From Candidatus Caenarcanales bacterium (GTDB lineage Bacteria; Cyanobacteriota; Vampirovibrionia; LMEP-6097): DNA of 15,859 nt. Below are positions 12,944 to 15,859 of the stretch, piece by piece. The position numbers and the translations under genes are program-made. How positions within the stretch are numbered: the stretch's first letter is position 1; every line of letters begins with the position of its first letter. The notes under the pieces are model-generated. The model had not been told where the DNA came from and ran no database searches. It worked only from the letters and a program-made list of their open reading frames with translations. Location: positions 1 through 15,859 of the forward strand of contig JAKVAO010000063.1 in assembly GCA_022447685.1 (NCBI GenBank). The letters are read 5' to 3'.

Positions 12944-15721
12944 CTAATTTGGGATAGATTCGTTTATGAATTTAGGGGTTTGTACATTTGAAATCACATT
13001 ATCAGATTTAAGATCTTTAATTAAAACATCTCTACTACTGCCTGGATGAGGGTTATTTACAAGGAATGTAATTAAAGCTCTATATCTAAGATTGTCCTTA
13101 TCACCCTCTACATATTCTCTATTTTCATCACTGTTTAAATCTTCTAAAGTTATAGGCTCATCAAGCATAACCTCTTCAACAGGTACACCATCATTATATA
13201 AACCTATGAGAGATCTAATTTCTGATTTCTTCGTTAAACGTTCATTCAGTCTAGTAATATCATCTTTATTGATACCTTCAAGTTTGAAATTCCCGTCAGC
13301 ATCTCTACTGATCCTGCCAAGACTAGTTGTATTTTTCAAGTTTTGACCAGGTTTCAATTTTCTAGCTTGAGCCAGGTCTTTAGAATGAGTACGCCAAATT
13401 CCTTCAAGGTAATTAGAGCCTCCTAGTATATAAAGTTCATCTTTACTTAGAGTCATGTCATAAGATGTAGATTCTTGACCTCGATTATTTTTTGTTGTTT
13501 CTTTAGAGATATCAACACCACGTAAAGCAAAATCTATACCTTCAGGTCTATCACCGTCTTCAGGTGGTTGTAGTTCAGCAGTTTCTTCAGGCTTTTCTGG
13601 ATTTCTTGGTGGCGGAGCCTTAGGGGTTAATGGATTTAAGCCCATAAGACCTCTGATCCTATTCAATTCACCTTCATCAATACTTTTACCTCCAAGTAAC
13701 TTATTTAGAAGTAATTTATCATCATCTGCAAGCTTATTATCGTCACCAATAATTGATTCTGTTTTAGGATTTTCTGGATCTTCTTCTTTGTCGACACTAT
13801 TATTTAGAAGAGCAAGTGCTGCCCTTTGACGAATATTTGTATCACCTGCCTCAAAGGCTGCTACACTTTCTAATTTCTCCTTATCCTCTTCATCAAATTC
13901 GACTTCAGATAAATCATTATCAGTACTTCCAAATCTACCTTCTTTATCAAGTTTTGCTAAATTTTGAACATAGTCTTCACCTTGTTGCTTAGCAAGATCA
14001 GCTGCCTTGACACCATCAGCCAAATAAATTTCAACACTACCATCTGATTTGTATTGAATTTCTTTTATTTTAGCGTCATCGCCTTCTTCAACTTTTTGAC
14101 GCTCATCTTTTTTAGATAAATCAGTTGCTAAAAGCTTATCTAAGTAATCCTCACCTAGTGATGAATATAAGAACAATTGGTATTTATCAGCATTATCAAG
14201 TGGTATAACCGTTTCTTCACCCTCTTTAGTCTCTGAGTTTTCTTCGCTTGGGGCAACCTCCTCACTTGGGGTATTCTCTTCACTTGGAGTAGTTTCTGGT
14301 GCTTGATCTAATAGAGAAGTATCAGATGTTCCATCCACTGTGAATTCTTGACCATTAGTTAAATTATCTTCAGTTCCAGAATTTTCACCAAACTCTTGAA
14401 TTTGATATTTCTTAGCCTCATACTTTCCATCTTCATCAATTCCTACAAGAGCATTACCTGAAGCTTCACTACCATTAAGCTGCTCTTTAGTTGCTGTACC
14501 TTTAGTTATCTCATCACTAATAACTGTATCTCTAAGTCCATTACTCTTATTTAGCTCAGAAGCAATTTTTATATATTTAATTACATCTTCTTTTTTCTCT
14601 TCATCGAAGACCTTGTACATAGCAAGTCTTTCATTTTCTTCAAGTATAAAATCTTCACCGTGTTGAGCTTTATATCTTGCTTTGAACTCTTCATAGGCAT
14701 CTTTTCTGGTAGCAGTTTCTTCTTTTTTACCGGTAAATTGACCTTGATCATCAAGTTCATCTATTGAATTGGAATATGTGCCACTAAGTTCTTCATCCCA
14801 AAGTTCCTCTTCTTGCTCAGTGTCACCCGAACCAATAATCGTAAAGCCTGATCCTTTATACCTGATCATCGCTCCCTGATCACCTGTCTGAACAACTTTA
14901 GTCTCAGCGTCGATATCAGCTATAGTTGAACCTAAAAGATCAATTTCTTTTTGAATTCTCTCTTTTTGCTCTTCACTGAAGATTTCATAATCTTTACCGC
15001 CATCATTTGCTTTAGCATCAAGTGATTTTTGAAGAGCTTCTCTTCTAGCTGTTAATCTAGCTCTAGTATTGTTAAGATCTACACTTGAATTTTTATCTTC
15101 ACCAGTATCTACTTCTATTTCTTTATTTGAGACTTGCTTATCTTCATTGTCTGGATTCTTAGCCTCTTCTTCGAGCCTATCTCTTAGATCTGACCTCATG
15201 TCCTTAATTTTTGTTTCAGTTTCTTCAGTACCAACCTTAGCTAAAGTCTCAACTTCCTCTTTAATACCTTTAACAAGATTGCCACCTTCATCATCAGCAG
15301 TTAAGCCATCTATTGTAACTTTAGTTCCAGTTTCACCTTCTTCTGTTTTAACGTTTACAAGTTCTGAACTACCAAGCTTAACTTCTTGATCACCAACTTT
15401 AATAGTTTCTTCATCCGGTAATACTTCATTCATAGCACCAGCTGATTCTCTCCAAACACTGTTAGCTATCTGAGCTTGCTCTTTATTAAGTATATTTTCA
15501 TCAGGCTTATCTTTATTCTTTAGTTTTGCAACTTCTTGACTTAATTCATCAGGGCTAACTTTTCCGTCTTTAGGCTCAGAATCAATATTTTCCTGAACTT
15601 TCTCAGTTTCAGGTACAGCAACACTATTTTCACCTACATTAGGATCTTTAACTGCTGACTCTATTTTTTTAGTAGCTAAACTAGGATTAACTCCAAGTTT
15701 AACATCTGTAGGTGTACTCAT
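12944..15721 (-). CDS. Large acidic, low-complexity protein of unknown function (925 aa)
   Basis: I do not recognise this protein. It is very rich in Glu, Asp, Lys, Ser and Asn and strongly acidic, with no signal peptide, no hydrophobic membrane stretch and almost no Cys. Charged helices that could be coiled coil lie near 150-190 and 215-275. A GED[YF] element recurs at 355-358, 523-526 and 581-584, the first preceded by a YKAQH and the last two followed within 12 residues by a KL or AKL, hinting at degenerate repeats. Three tandem [TA]PSEE[NV] hexapeptides lie at 478-495, and a Pro-rich hinge at 695-722. The C-terminal 200 residues look more globular (YILGGSNYLEGIW, 764-776). ATG at 15721 with GGGAG 7-8 bases upstream is a good start. 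It converges on hflX with a 23-base gap that shows no terminator. Confidence 0.85.
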   Translation of the reverse strand: MSTPTDVKLGVNPSLATKKIESAVKDPNVGENSVAVPETEKVQENIDSEPKDGKVSPDELSQEVAKLKNKDKPDENILNKEQAQIANSVWRESAGAMNEVLPDEETIKVGDQEVKLGSSELVNVKTEEGETGTKVTIDGLTADDEGGNLVKGIKEEVETLAKVGTEETETKIKDMRSDLRDRLEEEAKNPDNEDKQVSNKEIEVDTGEDKNSSVDLNNTRARLTARREALQKSLDAKANDGGKDYEIFSEEQKERIQKEIDLLGSTIADIDAETKVVQTGDQGAMIRYKGSGFTIIGSGDTEQEEELWDEELSGTYSNSIDELDDQGQFTGKKEETATRKDAYEEFKARYKAQHGEDFILEENERLAMYKVFDEEKKEDVIKYIKIASELNKSNGLRDTVISDEITKGTATKEQLNGSEASGNALVGIDEDGKYEAKKYQIQEFGENSGTEDNLTNGQEFTVDGTSDTSLLDQAPETTPSEENTPSEEVAPSEENSETKEGEETVIPLDNADKYQLFLYSSLGEDYLDKLLATDLSKKDERQKVEEGDDAKIKEIQYKSDGSVEIYLADGVKAADLAKQQGEDYVQNLAKLDKEGRFGSTDNDLSEVEFDEEDKEKLESVAAFEAGDTNIRQRAALALLNNSVDKEEDPENPKTESIIGDDNKLADDDKLLLNKLLGGKSIDEGELNRIRGLMGLNPLTPKAPPPRNPEKPEETAELQPPEDGDRPEGIDFALRGVDISKETTKNNRGQESTSYDMTLSKDELYILGGSNYLEGIWRTHSKDLAQARKLKPGQNLKNTTSLGRISRDADGNFKLEGINKDDITRLNERLTKKSEIRSLIGLYNDGVPVEEVMLDEPITLEDLNSDENREYVEGDKDNLRYRALITFLVNNPHPGSSRDVLIKDLKSDNVISNVQTPKFINESIPN
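14237..14290 (-). repeat. Three 18-bp tandem repeats
   Basis: Three consecutive 18-bp units encode TPSEEN, TPSEEV and APSEEN at residues 478-495 of the acidic protein. Copies differ by a few bases. Such in-frame repeats can change number by slippage and usually mark a flexible linker. Confidence 0.8.
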
Positions 15722-15782
15722 AATAATTCTCCCAAATTATTTATACATATATAAGTGTTATAAATATTTACTTTTTACCCTA

Positions 15783-15859
15783 AGAGCCTGTCTTGAAAGT
15801 TGGTAATATTTAAGCTATGGAACCTAATGGGGTTAGAAGGCGTCTATAGACTTGGAGTA
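15783..15859 (-). mobile_element. Probable end of an insertion sequence, truncated by window edge
   Basis: AGAGCCTGTCTTGAAAGTTG (15783-15802) resembles the GAGCCTG-type terminal inverted repeats of IS5-like elements. Inside it, the minus strand is open from the window edge to a TAA at 15812-15810, 15 codons ending LLTPLGSIA, compatible with the tail of a transposase ending near the element's border. The other end, the transposase body and any target duplication lie outside the window, so the identification rests on the terminal sequence from memory and is tentative. Confidence 0.4.

Noticed and set aside
15069..15389. Ser/Leu-rich plus-strand open frame
   Set aside because: It is the antisense of the acidic, Glu/Ser-rich gene; its composition is what that bias produces.
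1..15859. CRISPR array or tRNA genes
   Set aside because: No regularly spaced direct repeats and no cloverleaf with T-loop consensus were seen.

Overview
This is an AT-rich bacterial chromosome segment (mid-30s % G+C by eye). Most genes are densely packed, and several start at TTG or GTG. Recognisable housekeeping genes are dprA, the yggS-sepF pair, a flagellin, a PlsC-type acyltransferase, an aspartate/aromatic aminotransferase and hflX. The yggS-sepF pair is typical of Cyanobacteria, Firmicutes and Actinobacteria. Combined with flagellin, low G+C and many large proteins I do not recognise, it would fit a non-photosynthetic relative of Cyanobacteria (Melainabacteria/Vampirovibrionia), but this placement is inference and no rRNA is present to test it.

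Left region (1-5555): a decayed gene (1-920, frameshifts plus nonsense codons) is followed by three genes of one paralogous family of unknown function. Two lie on the minus strand (2479-4125, then 932-2413) and one is divergent on the plus strand (4371-5555). They share a C-terminal region with three or more hydrophobic stretches and the motif V-x2-P-x-A-[KQ]-x5-R-N-x2-G. The two minus-strand members also share an N-terminal helical module. The 245-bp divergent intergenic region carries a good promoter for the minus-strand pair, with a perfect 7-bp dyad between its -35 and -10. It also carries an extended -10 promoter reading plus, followed by a possible leader ORF.

Middle region (5566-9697): dprA (plus) overlaps the tail of sepF (minus). 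sepF follows yggS in a short operon with its own promoter. The 517-bp gap between yggS and flagellin is not empty. It is a G+C-rich island with several interlocking helices: a 9-13 bp end-to-end helix, an 11-bp hairpin, a strong minus-strand terminator, and an alternative pairing that competes with that terminator. A 10-nt unpaired segment next to the terminator is exactly complementary to the flagellin 5' leader, where its core occurs twice. Flagellin has a plausible sigma-28 promoter and a strong ribosome binding site.

Right region (9698-15859): plsC (minus) and an aminotransferase-hflX operon (plus) diverge from a 24-bp gap. A very acidic 925-residue protein of unknown function (minus) converges on hflX. 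Just upstream of it the window ends in what looks like one end of an insertion sequence (from about 15783).

The most interesting unexplained items are the flagellin-linked RNA island and the three-member protein family with its divergent control region.
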